Of a DNA stretch of 40,911 bases, positions 10,725 to 20,016 are shown in pieces. A model generated the notes under the pieces. It searched no databases. It saw only the letters and a list, made by a program, of their open reading frames with translations, and was not told the origin of the DNA. A program made the translations under genes and the position numbers. Location of the stretch: assembly GCA_017694995.1 (NCBI GenBank), contig JADIMB010000063.1:1-40911 (forward strand), read 5' to 3'. This DNA comes from Candidatus Cryptobacteroides faecavium. GTDB taxonomy: Bacteria > Bacteroidota > Bacteroidia > Bacteroidales > UBA932. Numbering within the stretch: position 1 is the stretch's first letter; each line of letters starts with the position of its first letter.

Positions 10725-11729
10725 CTATTTAAAATTATCCTGTTCAAGCCTGCGGCCCTGCCAGGTGAGACGCTCCTCGAGGCGCACATCGAGAAGGCGG
10801 AGAAGCTCTGTATTGCGGATAAGGCCCCATGGGGTCTCGTTCACGAAACGCGGCGGGACTTCGCCGGCGAAACGCTCGATATAAAGGTCAGTGCGCAGCC
10901 GCTCGAGCATATCCACGAAAAAGTCTATGTAGCCCTCCAGGGAGAACTTCACGAAATCCTCCGGGCGGGCCGCATATTCCTTCTCCATACGGGTCCCCTT
11001 GACTATCTGGAGCTGGTGGAACTTCACCGAGCGAAGAGGCAGGGCGTTTATCGTGGCCGTCTCCTCCAGCATCATCTCCAGGCTCTCCCCGGGAAGCCCG
11101 AGGATGAAATGCGCACCGGTGTCAATGCCGCGCTCCGCAGTAAGGGTCACGGCCCTGCGGGCACAGGCGAAACTGTGTCCCCGGTTTATACGGGCGAGGG
11201 TGCTGTCATAGCAGGACTCTATGCCGTATTCAACGATGACTATCGGGGCTTTACGTTCCACGCCACCCACCTCGCGGCTCCATCCGGGCATGGCGCTGCC
11301 TTCCGCCAGGGACGCAAGCCAGTCAAGCTTGGCCTCGTCCACGCAGTCAGGACGCGTGCCTATCACAATCCCGGCCACCTGCGGATGGGAAAGGGCTCCG
11401 AGGTAAAGTTCTCGCAAACGCCCGAGCGGGGCATACGTATTTGAATATGACTGGAAATAAGCAAGATAATGAGATGCATTGCGATATCTCACCTTATGGA
11501 ATCCTATCCCCTCATCTATCTGGGCATGCAGGGGCTTCCCGGCAGAGCTGTATGCAGGGTGGAATGCGGCGTTGTCGCAATATGTGCAGCCTCCCCGCCC
11601 GGCGGAACCGTCCCTGTTAGGACAAGTGAAGCCTGCGTCGATGACTATCTTCTGCAGGCGTTCACCATAGGTCTTGCGGAAATATCCGACAAAGGAATTG
11701 TATCTCTTGCCTTCCGGAAAATCTAGCAT
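10725..11729 (-). CDS. TIGR01212-type (YhcC-like) radical SAM protein
   Basis: KTYGERLQKIVIDAGFTCPNRDGSAGRGGCTYCDNAAFHP, YFQSYSNTYAP, GTRPDC, HFILGLPGES. Confidence 0.88.
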   Translation of the reverse strand: MLDFPEGKRYNSFVGYFRKTYGERLQKIVIDAGFTCPNRDGSAGRGGCTYCDNAAFHPAYSSAGKPLHAQIDEGIGFHKVRYRNASHYLAYFQSYSNTYAPLGRLRELYLGALSHPQVAGIVIGTRPDCVDEAKLDWLASLAEGSAMPGWSREVGGVERKAPIVIVEYGIESCYDSTLARINRGHSFACARRAVTLTAERGIDTGAHFILGLPGESLEMMLEETATINALPLRSVKFHQLQIVKGTRMEKEYAARPEDFVKFSLEGYIDFFVDMLERLRTDLYIERFAGEVPPRFVNETPWGLIRNTELLRLLDVRLEERLTWQGRRLEQDNFK

Positions 11730-11743
11730 GGCTCAGAGGGCAG

Positions 11744-12814
11744 CTAAGCATTCTCCTTCAGGTGGCACTCCCACTTCCATGCGGACTCGAGAGTCTGGCC
11801 GATAGTGCGCTCCGCCTTCCAGCCCAGCTTCTTCTCCGCGAGCGTAGGATCCGCCCATATGGCAGTAACGTCACCCGGACGGCGAGGAGCGAACCTGTAG
11901 TTGAGCTTCAGGTTGTTGACCTTCTCGAAAGTGGTCACAAGCTCAAGCACAGAGACCGGACGTCCGGTACCGATATTGTAGATCTCGTAGTCGGACTCCA
12001 TCCTCCCGTCAAGCATCCTTGCTACAGCCGCCACATGAGCTTTAGCCAGGTCCACGATATCGATGTAGTCCCTCAGGCATGTGCCGTCAGGGGTAGGATA
12101 ATCGTTGCCGAATATGCTCAGGCACTCGCGCTTGCCGGCGGCGGTCTGGGTGATGTACGGCACAAGGTTGTTCGGCACTCCGCGCGGAAGCTCCCCGATA
12201 AGTGCGGAAGGATGGGCCCCGATAGGGTTGAAATACCTCAGGGCTATACCCTTGACAGGCCCCTGGCGGTTCAGCCCCGGCATCACTTCTGTGCCGTATG
12301 CGGCTGTGGCCTTCACAGTGTCACGGAGGATGTCCTCACAGATCTGCTTTGTGTTGCCGTATGGAGATGTGGCGCTCTGGCGTTCCGACTGCTCGGTGAC
12401 AGGCAGCTTGTCCGTCTCGCCATATACTGTGGCTGAAGACGAGAAGAGGACATTGCATCCGCCGTGCTCCTTGGCCGCATCCAGTATATTGAGGAAGGAC
12501 ATGAGGTTGTTCTTGTAATACTTCACAGGCTCCGAAACCGACTCTCCCACAGCCTTGAAGGCAGCGAAGTGGATGACCGCGTCGATGCAGAAGTCCGAGA
12601 AAAGCTTCTTCACGGACTCGTAGTCACAGCAGTCTATCTTCTCGAACGGAATGTCATTCCGCCCGGTGATCTTCTTGACGCCTTCGAAGCAGGTGAGGTC
12701 GCAGTTGGACAGATTGTCGGCCACGACGACTTCATATCCTGCCTGGATGAGCTCCACCGTCACATGGCTGCCGATATAGCCGGCCCCGCCGGAAACCAAA
12801 ACACGTTTTGCCAT
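11744..12814 (-). CDS. galE: UDP-glucose 4-epimerase
   Basis: VSGGAGYIGSHVTVELI, SSSATVYG, SPYGNTK, LRYFNPIGAHPS, DGTCLRDYIDIVDLAKAHV. Confidence 0.95.
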   Translation of the reverse strand: MAKRVLVSGGAGYIGSHVTVELIQAGYEVVVADNLSNCDLTCFEGVKKITGRNDIPFEKIDCCDYESVKKLFSDFCIDAVIHFAAFKAVGESVSEPVKYYKNNLMSFLNILDAAKEHGGCNVLFSSSATVYGETDKLPVTEQSERQSATSPYGNTKQICEDILRDTVKATAAYGTEVMPGLNRQGPVKGIALRYFNPIGAHPSALIGELPRGVPNNLVPYITQTAAGKRECLSIFGNDYPTPDGTCLRDYIDIVDLAKAHVAAVARMLDGRMESDYEIYNIGTGRPVSVLELVTTFEKVNNLKLNYRFAPRRPGDVTAIWADPTLAEKKLGWKAERTIGQTLESAWKWECHLKENA

Positions 12815-12935
12815 AATTCAAAAATTATTTATTATTGTAGAATTTACTGTCCGGAAGCAGCCCTGGCAACAGTCATTACGACATCCAGGGAAGCCCACCA
12901 GCCACAAACCAGACAAAGTTACGAAAAATATAAAT

Positions 12936-14447
12936 ATGAAGAGCCTTTATACCGCATCAATAGTCACTGCGGCCATTCTGCAAGCGCCATATGCCTTGCC
13001 TCTCCATGCGGGTGCAGGAGACGATGATCTTACGCCGCAGGAGTTTTTCTGCCGCACAGTCAATGAAGACTGGCTCGAGCCGGCTTCAGCCGCAATCCTC
13101 GCGGTAAAGATGTCCGGGGATACAGTCGCCTGTTCCGGCAGCAGGAAAATGCTTCTCCCGGCATCCACCATGAAGGCCCTGACCACAGGACTCGCACTGC
13201 ACTCACTCGGGCCCGACTACAGGTTCGAGACCAGGCTGGGATATTCAGGGGAAATCGACAGGGGCGTCCTGCACGGAGACCTCTACATCATCGGAGGCGC
13301 AGACCCGACACTGGGGTCGAGGAATCCGGTCGCAGAGCCGGTCGAGACCGTGTTCAGGAAATGGAAGTCATTTCTGGACGAGGCCGGAATCCGGTCCATA
13401 GACGGGCACATCGTGGGCGACAGCCGCTTCTTTGACTCCACCGCCGAAATAGACTCATGGCAATGGAACGACATAGGCACTTACTATGGCACCGGCACCA
13501 GCGGACTGTCTTTCAACGAGAATATGCAGAACATCAATGTCACCCCGGGAAGCGCTCCAGGCAAGCCGTTGAAAATCAGCATAGGATACCCGGATCTGCC
13601 CTGGATGCGGTACACTTTCAGCTGCACCACAGGTGAAGCAGGGACAGGCAACACACTCTACCTTTTCACATCGCCGTTCTCCACGGAAGGCGAAATGAGG
13701 GGCTCGTTCGCCATTGACCGCAAGACAAAGACGGAGCAGGTGAGCAACAAATTCCCAGCCTACACCTGCGCATGGCATTTCAGCAGATATCTGTCAGGAT
13801 GCGGGATCAGCTGCTCCGGCGGGGCCGCGGATCTGGGACGGGTATTCGGGCTGGCACCTGGAAGAGCCGTCGTCCAGGACAGTCTCACCATAATAGGCAC
13901 CACCTACTCTCCGGAACTTTCTTCGATAGCCTCGGAGACCAACCATGAAAGCAACAACATGTTTGCCGAGACTCTCTTCAAGACAATCGGAAGGGAATAC
14001 TGCGGGGAAGGGACGTATGATGCAGCCCTCGAGGCATCGGAAGGCCTGCTCAAAGAACTCGGAGCCGGCACGGAAGGCCTGCACCAGGCAGACGGAAGCG
14101 GACTGTCCAGGCAGGACAGCTTCTCGCCGGAATTCATGTGCGGATTCCTGGCCGCCATGATGGACTCCCCTTCCTTCAGCTGCTTCGCAGAGAGCCTTCC
14201 GCAGCCCGGTAAAGGCACCCTGAGTTTCCTGATGGGGAAATACCCCCCGGAATCGAAATCCAGGATACGCATGAAAAGCGGCTCCATGACCGGCGTAAGG
14301 TGCTACTGCGGATACATCATCCCGACTGAAGGCAGCCGGGATGAGACTATAGTCTTCACCGTCATGGTGAACAATTATTTCGGATCTCCACGCAGACTCC
14401 AGACATTCCTGGAGAAACTGGTCTATCTGCTGTCGCTTGAGAACTAG
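12936..14447 (+). CDS. D-alanyl-D-alanine carboxypeptidase/endopeptidase, PBP4 (DacB) type
   Basis: N-terminal signal peptide, STMK (SxxK), NHESNN (SxN region), MKSGSMTG (KSG box). Confidence 0.88.
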   Translation: MKSLYTASIVTAAILQAPYALPLHAGAGDDDLTPQEFFCRTVNEDWLEPASAAILAVKMSGDTVACSGSRKMLLPASTMKALTTGLALHSLGPDYRFETRLGYSGEIDRGVLHGDLYIIGGADPTLGSRNPVAEPVETVFRKWKSFLDEAGIRSIDGHIVGDSRFFDSTAEIDSWQWNDIGTYYGTGTSGLSFNENMQNINVTPGSAPGKPLKISIGYPDLPWMRYTFSCTTGEAGTGNTLYLFTSPFSTEGEMRGSFAIDRKTKTEQVSNKFPAYTCAWHFSRYLSGCGISCSGGAADLGRVFGLAPGRAVVQDSLTIIGTTYSPELSSIASETNHESNNMFAETLFKTIGREYCGEGTYDAALEASEGLLKELGAGTEGLHQADGSGLSRQDSFSPEFMCGFLAAMMDSPSFSCFAESLPQPGKGTLSFLMGKYPPESKSRIRMKSGSMTGVRCYCGYIIPTEGSRDETIVFTVMVNNYFGSPRRLQTFLEKLVYLLSLEN

Positions 14448-15694
14448 ACCTGTATTTTCTTGTTCACATTCTTGTATCCGGCGGATGCGTAATACAGAAT
14501 GTAGGCGAGGCACAGGAAAATGAGCCACAGTGAGTTGAGGAACCCCAGCCAGTCAGCGAGAAGGCCCTGCAGCACAGGAATAACACCGCCGCCGCAGACC
14601 ATGAGCATGAAGAAGCCGGAAGCCTCTTCGGTGTATTTCCCGAGGCCGTCAACAGCAAGATTGAAGATGGACCCCCACATAACAGAAGTGAACAGACCGC
14701 AAAGAATCAGGAAAAGCACGTTCACAGGGATATCGGTGCCGTAGCGGCCGAAGACGAACTCTATCTTGGACGGAGTGAATATCGTCATGAGAATCAGGGC
14801 AAGCGCTCCGAAAGCCGCAAAAGAAAGCATGTCCCGGCTTGCGAAACGTGCACCGTAATAGCCCCCTATAGCCCTGCCGATGAACATGCACAGCCAGTAT
14901 GCACTGACGATGATCCCGGCTGTGAGCGGATGGATACCCATGTCATGGATAAGGTATATGTTTGCGGAGTTGGCGATACTTATCTCGACCCCGACATAGA
15001 GGAAGACCGCCACTGCGCCAAGCTTGAAATGTCTGAAAGAGAGATAGCTGGTAGTTCCACGGGCAGGGAAAAGACGCGGACGCTCTGCGAGGTCGCGCTC
15101 CGGCTCCGGGATTTTCGTGAAAAAGATTATCACGAAAGAAACAAGGAAGATGGCCATTATGGCGACGAATACCGGGTCCGCATCCTTTATCGTATGGCTC
15201 GCATGCTGCCCCATAAGAGCCCCCACGACAAACGGGATCACAGTGGCGGCCAGGGAATTGAAGGCCCCGCCTATCTGGATGAGCTGGTTACCCCTGTTGC
15301 CGCCGCCACCGATAGAGTTGAGCATAGGGTTCACCACAGCATTGAGCATACACATGGCAAAACCGGCCACGAATGCGCCGAGAAGGTATATCCAGAAATT
15401 CGCAGCCAATCCGGAAATATAAAGGATACCTATGCCGGTGAATCCGATCCCCGTGGCAATGAGGGAAGACACTTTGTATCCGTATTTCCTCAGGAAATAA
15501 CCCGCAGGCAGACCCATGAGGGCATATGCCATGAAGTTGACGAAGTTTCCGAGCTGCGACCCCCCGTTACTCAGCCCGAACTGGAATTTGACTATCACTC
15601 CGAGAGGATTCTGAAGCCCCGTGACGAATGCTATCATGAAAAAAAGGATGAACATGATAACAATCGCAGGAATATATTTTCTTCTTCCCATCAT
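14444..15694 (-). CDS. Sugar MFS transporter, FucP/GluP-like (paralogue 1)
   Basis: FVTGLQNPLGVIVKFQFGLSNGGSQLGNFVNFMAYALMGLPAGY and IPVLQGLLAD-type motifs; close paralogue of 16976-18253. Start set to MMGRRKYIP. Confidence 0.85.
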   Translation of the reverse strand: MMGRRKYIPAIVIMFILFFMIAFVTGLQNPLGVIVKFQFGLSNGGSQLGNFVNFMAYALMGLPAGYFLRKYGYKVSSLIATGIGFTGIGILYISGLAANFWIYLLGAFVAGFAMCMLNAVVNPMLNSIGGGGNRGNQLIQIGGAFNSLAATVIPFVVGALMGQHASHTIKDADPVFVAIMAIFLVSFVIIFFTKIPEPERDLAERPRLFPARGTTSYLSFRHFKLGAVAVFLYVGVEISIANSANIYLIHDMGIHPLTAGIIVSAYWLCMFIGRAIGGYYGARFASRDMLSFAAFGALALILMTIFTPSKIEFVFGRYGTDIPVNVLFLILCGLFTSVMWGSIFNLAVDGLGKYTEEASGFFMLMVCGGGVIPVLQGLLADWLGFLNSLWLIFLCLAYILYYASAGYKNVNKKIQV

Positions 15695-15734
15695 GTTTAA
15701 GTTTAAGTTTATAAAAAGATACAACGTCAATCTT

Positions 15735-15742
15735 CAAAGGTA
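15735..15742 (-). promoter_or_regulatory. Candidate -7 box TACCTTTG for MFS transporter 1
   Basis: caaaggta on the plus strand, about 41 nt upstream of the likely start; followed on the minus strand by AAGATTGACGTT. Confidence 0.45.
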
Positions 15743-15745
15743 TAA

Positions 15746-15784
15746 AAAAATCCTGTCAAAGCATAATACCTTGACAGGATTTTT
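15746..15784 (-). terminator. Intrinsic, bidirectional-type terminator downstream of the ROK gene
   Basis: Perfect 14-bp stem AAAAATCCTGTCAA / TTGACAGGATTTTT with an 11-nt loop, flanked by A/T tracts. Confidence 0.8.
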
Positions 15785-15842
15785 CCTCATTCTGTTACAG
15801 TTACCGTAACTCCGCAGGACGGAGCCGGAAACCTTTATCGGG

Positions 15843-16814
15843 CTACAGCTCCCAGGCAAGAGCGGATGCACCGAGAATGGCAGCGTCAGACTCCTTGAGC
15901 TGCGAGAAGACTATCTTTATCTTGTTCTTCCACAGAGGGAGCAGATTGGCGTTCATGGATTCCATGATAGGCTCATACAGATATTCCTTTGCCCTTGCAA
16001 GACCGCCGAAAAGCACAATGGCCTCCGGGGCGCTGAAAGCCACGAAATCAGCGAATGACTGCCCGAGGATCTTTCCGGTGAACTCGAATATCTTAAGGGC
16101 AAGCTTGTCTCCTTCCTTAGCCGCATCATAGACATCCTTCGACGTGATATTGTCAAGACTCCTGAGGGAAGACGGCTCGTCGCTCATCTCCAGCCATTCA
16201 CGTGCCGTGCGGGCAACCCCTGTAGCCGACGTATAAGTCTCCAGGCAGCCGGTCTTCCCGCAGTTGCACAGGCGGCCGTTGCGCCTCACTGCGCATGTGT
16301 GGCCCAGCTCCCCGGCAAACCCGTCATGTCCGTATACCACTTCGCCGTTTATGACGATACCGCTTCCCACACCAGTGCCAAGAGTGATCATGATGAAATT
16401 CTTCATTCCTCTTGCGGCTCCATATGTCATTTCACCGACAGCGGCGGCGTTGGCGTCATTGGTCAGGGCGACAGGAAGCCCGTTGGTCTTGTCGCTGAGA
16501 AGCTTCGCGAACGGGATAGTCTTGTTCCCTCCCCATACGATGTTCACAGCACATTCGATATTGCCGGTATAGTAGTTGGCGTTCGGAGCGCCTACACCGA
16601 TTCCCCTTATCTTCCCCTCTGACTCGGACTCGCCAATGATTTTCTCAAGTGCGGCAGCCAGCTCATCTATATAAAGGTCCACATCATCATACGTATCAGT
16701 GCGGATCACAGTCTGGGCGAGGACCTGTCCACGTGTGTCCACAATACCCATCTTGGTAGTCTGCCCGCCGACATCTATACCTACTACATAAGGCTTTTCA
16801 ACAGTATTCATCAT
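15843..16814 (-). CDS. ROK family sugar kinase (glucokinase-like)
   Basis: GIDVGGQTTKMGIVD, LTNDANAAAVGEM, TLGTGVGSGIVI, ROK zinc-binding cysteines CNCGKTGCLETY. Confidence 0.88.
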   Translation of the reverse strand: MMNTVEKPYVVGIDVGGQTTKMGIVDTRGQVLAQTVIRTDTYDDVDLYIDELAAALEKIIGESESEGKIRGIGVGAPNANYYTGNIECAVNIVWGGNKTIPFAKLLSDKTNGLPVALTNDANAAAVGEMTYGAARGMKNFIMITLGTGVGSGIVINGEVVYGHDGFAGELGHTCAVRRNGRLCNCGKTGCLETYTSATGVARTAREWLEMSDEPSSLRSLDNITSKDVYDAAKEGDKLALKIFEFTGKILGQSFADFVAFSAPEAIVLFGGLARAKEYLYEPIMESMNANLLPLWKNKIKIVFSQLKESDAAILGASALAWEL

Positions 16815-16826
16815 GATGCAATATTT

Positions 16827-16846
16827 ACGTCAGTCTGACAAATTTA
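16827..16846 (-). promoter_or_regulatory. Predicted ROK-gene -7 box TAAATTTG with adjacent palindrome GTCAGaCTGAC
   Basis: Minus strand TAAATTTGTCAGACTGACGT; exact TAnnTTTG match close upstream of ATG 16814. Confidence 0.55.
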
Positions 16847-16890
16847 TATCGTTAATATAATTTTGATTTTTCAATAATTTATCTCTAATT

Positions 16891-16947
16891 CCATGACCAC
16901 CGGCCTGAAATCAGTGGTTGTTTCCGGAAATCAGTCCCCGGTCATGG
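16891..16947. repeat. Inverted repeat CCATGACC / GGTCATGG enclosing a direct repeat GAAATCAGT x2
   Basis: Arms 16891-16898 and 16940-16947; direct repeats at 16907-16915 and 16927-16935; lies between MFS transporter 2 and the ROK gene. Confidence 0.6.
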
Positions 16948-16975
16948 ACTCTGCGCGCCATACAGCCAGCAACGG

Positions 16976-18253
16976 CTATCTCTGCTCCCTGGTAGGTTTC
17001 GAGAGGAAGAGGGCGAACAGGAGGATATAGGCGAGAGCGGCTACAAGTACCCAGTAGCTGTCGATATATCCGAAACTGTCAGCTACGGCCCCCTGTACAA
17101 ACGGGAGGATACCGCCGCCGCACACCATCACCATGAACAGTCCAGAGGCGATGGATGTATACTTGCCGAGCCCCTCGACGGAAAGGTTGAATATCGACCC
17201 CCACATCACTGAAGTGCAGAGTCCGCAAAGGACAAAGAACACCACGCCCAGAGGTATGTCCACGAGGCTGAAAGAAAGGTCGGACCCGAATGCAGGGAAC
17301 TTCACGAAAGTGTCAGGCAGGAACATCCCGATAAGCAGGAAGACTATAGCCACTGAACTTACGACTGTCATCATCACCTTGCTGGATACCTTGCCGCCGA
17401 CTGCACCTCCGACAAGACGGCCCACAAGCATGAGCAGCCAGTACATACCGACAACAGTCCCGGCGACTCCGGCTGACATGCCGATTTCAGGAGAGGTCAT
17501 GTAGAGGTTTGCAATATTAGGTATACCGACCTCGATGCCGACATAAAGGAAGATGGCGATCACACCGAACACGAGGTTCTTGTGTGCCAGTGCGCCCTGG
17601 ATGCTTGCCATGGTGCCTTCGCTCTTTTCCTTGGATGCCTTTGCGGCCTCAAGTTCAGGCTCAGGGATATTCGAGAACACGATTATCACGAACGCAAGGG
17701 CAAATACACCCATCGCGATGAAGAGTGCCGGATTTGCATCAGAAATCGCGGTCTGGGAAGTCACTTCGCCGATCAGGTACCCGACAAGCACAGGCACAAT
17801 AGTGGCGGAAAGTGAGTTGAAAGCCCCTCCTATCTGGATAAGCTGGTTGCCTTTGTTCCCGCCGCCGCCAAGGGTGTTGAGCATAGGGTTGACCACAGTG
17901 TTGAGCATACACATCGAGAATCCTGACACGAAGGCGCCCGTAAGATATACCGCAAAACTTTCCGCTACGCCAGAAAGGAATGAGATACCCACCCCAATGA
18001 ATCCGACTGCAACTGCGGCAAGGGCCGTGATCTTATAACCGTATTTCTTGAGGATAAAACCTGCAGGGAGCCCCATAAAGGCATAGGCGATAAAGTTTGC
18101 AAGGTTACCGAGCTGGGACATGGCGTTGGTCGCCCCGAACTGAGATTTAACGATGACCCCCATCGGGTTCTGGAGTCCTGTCACGAATGAAATCATCGCA
18201 AAGAGGAAGAACATGATCGCGATGGCCAGGACATTGCTGTTTTTCTTAGACAT
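16976..18253 (-). CDS. Sugar MFS transporter, FucP/GluP-like (paralogue 2)
   Basis: FVTGLQNPMGVIVKSQFGATNAMSQLGNLANFIAYAFMGLPAGF; GLCTSVMWGSIFNLSVEGLGKYTSIASG shared with paralogue 1. Confidence 0.88.
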   Translation of the reverse strand: MSKKNSNVLAIAIMFFLFAMISFVTGLQNPMGVIVKSQFGATNAMSQLGNLANFIAYAFMGLPAGFILKKYGYKITALAAVAVGFIGVGISFLSGVAESFAVYLTGAFVSGFSMCMLNTVVNPMLNTLGGGGNKGNQLIQIGGAFNSLSATIVPVLVGYLIGEVTSQTAISDANPALFIAMGVFALAFVIIVFSNIPEPELEAAKASKEKSEGTMASIQGALAHKNLVFGVIAIFLYVGIEVGIPNIANLYMTSPEIGMSAGVAGTVVGMYWLLMLVGRLVGGAVGGKVSSKVMMTVVSSVAIVFLLIGMFLPDTFVKFPAFGSDLSFSLVDIPLGVVFFVLCGLCTSVMWGSIFNLSVEGLGKYTSIASGLFMVMVCGGGILPFVQGAVADSFGYIDSYWVLVAALAYILLFALFLSKPTREQR

Positions 18254-18302
18254 TTTAATTCGATTTATGTTAATAATTATTATGGTCCGTTGAAAAATCA
18301 GC

Positions 18303-18310
18303 CAAAGATA
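18303..18310 (-). promoter_or_regulatory. Candidate -7 box TATCTTTG for MFS transporter 2
   Basis: Exact TAnnTTTG match on the minus strand about 50 nt upstream of the start codon. Confidence 0.45.
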
Positions 18311-18343
18311 GTAAAAATTAGCATACAGGAATCCTTTTTCAGT

Positions 18344-19999
18344 CTAAATTGTTTTGACAGCCTCCTCAAAACCCGCCCGGTCGCCCTTAGCCTTGTTCTT
18401 GATCTTTGCCCTGTAGTTGTATATCGTATTTGCGGAATAATGCAGCAGGGACGCTATTTTGCTCGAATCCGCAATTCCCAGCTTGATCAGGGCGAATACT
18501 CTCAGCTCCGGAGTAAGAGTATCGTCTCCTTTGGTCGTTATGGCTTCCCCCTCCGCCAGCAGGGAATTGAACTTGTCGACAAAATCAGGATACAGGTTCA
18601 GGAAAGTGGTGTCGAACATTTTATAGAACTCCGTTATGTCTTCATCTATCGGCGGCAGGGCCTCTATCTCCGCAACGATATCGGCAGCATTGCCTCGGCG
18701 GATATATTTCAGGACATGGTTCTTGTATTGTCTGATGGTGTTGATGTTTTCCGAGAGTATGCTCAGGAACAGTGTGATATACTCCTGTTTTATCTTGTCC
18801 GACTCCAGTATCTTGGCATTCAGGTCGGAAAGCTTCCTGTTGGCTTCTATAAGATCCTGGTTCCTGTGCTCGATGGCAAGATACGAGGTCTGCAGGGCCT
18901 TTCTGGTCTTGTCCAGAACCCTCTGCCTCATGTAAATGAAAACAAGCAGCACCACCATTACCGTAATAAGGGCGGCCATGGCCGTCACCATTGCATTCAT
19001 CGACCGCTGCCAGCGTGTATTCTTGTCCTGATAGGCCTTGCCAATCTCAGGAAAGAACATGGCGATCTGCCACGGGCGCAGCTTGCCTCCGAAAAAGATG
19101 GCATCGGGCATACAATGGTCCGCCGTATAGGAAAACGCACGGTCTATGTCCCCGCAGCTGAACAGATCGGATGCAAGAAAATTCAGCGATGCATAGTCCT
19201 TTGTCGCACACATCACATCGGTATATGCAGAGCGTATGAGCCAGAGCATCTTTTCTTCCAGAGGGGCATTTTCACCAAGCATGTCCTGATAATGGTAACA
19301 AGCTATCGCATATTCATGGGAACCTTCTTCCGACACGTCTACGAGTTTTCCGGCACATTCCTTAGCCTCCTGTAATCGTCCGTACTGGACAGCTTCCTCC
19401 ATTTTCAGCATATACCAGTCGAACGTCCCGGGCCCGGCCATTGCAAGCAGTGCGTTCCTATACACGGTACGGAGAATGGCCTGCTCCTTGAATATACGGT
19501 TATCATTGGCGTAAGCCATAAGTTCTCCTGCCAGATTATGCCTGGCCTTGAGATACTGATACCGCAGCGACTGCGGAATCTGTTCGGATTCGAGACGATG
19601 GAGAATGGCCTGCGCCTCGAGATGGTAGCCGCCGAGGGTGTACTCTTCAGCCGTAGCTATGTCTGTTTCAATAAGTTTTACACTGTCCTCGAGCTGAAGG
19701 GCTATGCTCCTGCACTTGCCCAGATATGCCATGGTAGAATCAAGGCTGTATGACCGGAATTCGCCTGCTATCCGCATATTGATGCCGTATATCTGGGACA
19801 GGTCGTCCTGTTCGTCCAGCACGCTTTTCAGAATATTTATCCTGTCCTTGAGATACTGGACATAGATTTCCTTCCTGCTCAGGATCTCATCGAGGCGTTC
19901 GAGTTCTTCCGAATAATCCTTGCCCTTGGACGCAAAGGCAGGAATCTGCGTAATCCGGGCAAGGATCAATATGAATATGACGAGGAATTTTCCGGTCAT
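18344..19999 (-). CDS. DUF6377-type regulator: signal peptide, TPR-like region, TM segment, coiled coil, C-terminal HTH
   Basis: N-terminal helical repeats, TM MNAMVTAMAALITVMVVLLVFIYM, LSDLNAKILESDKIKQEYITLFLSILSENI, and C-terminal HTH-like LTPELRVFALIKLGIADSSKIASLLHYSANTIYNYRAKIKNKAKG. Confidence 0.8.
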   Translation of the reverse strand: MTGKFLVIFILILARITQIPAFASKGKDYSEELERLDEILSRKEIYVQYLKDRINILKSVLDEQDDLSQIYGINMRIAGEFRSYSLDSTMAYLGKCRSIALQLEDSVKLIETDIATAEEYTLGGYHLEAQAILHRLESEQIPQSLRYQYLKARHNLAGELMAYANDNRIFKEQAILRTVYRNALLAMAGPGTFDWYMLKMEEAVQYGRLQEAKECAGKLVDVSEEGSHEYAIACYHYQDMLGENAPLEEKMLWLIRSAYTDVMCATKDYASLNFLASDLFSCGDIDRAFSYTADHCMPDAIFFGGKLRPWQIAMFFPEIGKAYQDKNTRWQRSMNAMVTAMAALITVMVVLLVFIYMRQRVLDKTRKALQTSYLAIEHRNQDLIEANRKLSDLNAKILESDKIKQEYITLFLSILSENINTIRQYKNHVLKYIRRGNAADIVAEIEALPPIDEDITEFYKMFDTTFLNLYPDFVDKFNSLLAEGEAITTKGDDTLTPELRVFALIKLGIADSSKIASLLHYSANTIYNYRAKIKNKAKGDRAGFEEAVKTI

Positions 20000-20016
20000 G
20001 CTATATCAGATTGGCT

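Noticed and set aside
18290-19375. 361-aa plus-strand ORF
   Set aside because: Antisense to the DUF6377-type regulator; composition looks like reverse-complement coding noise.
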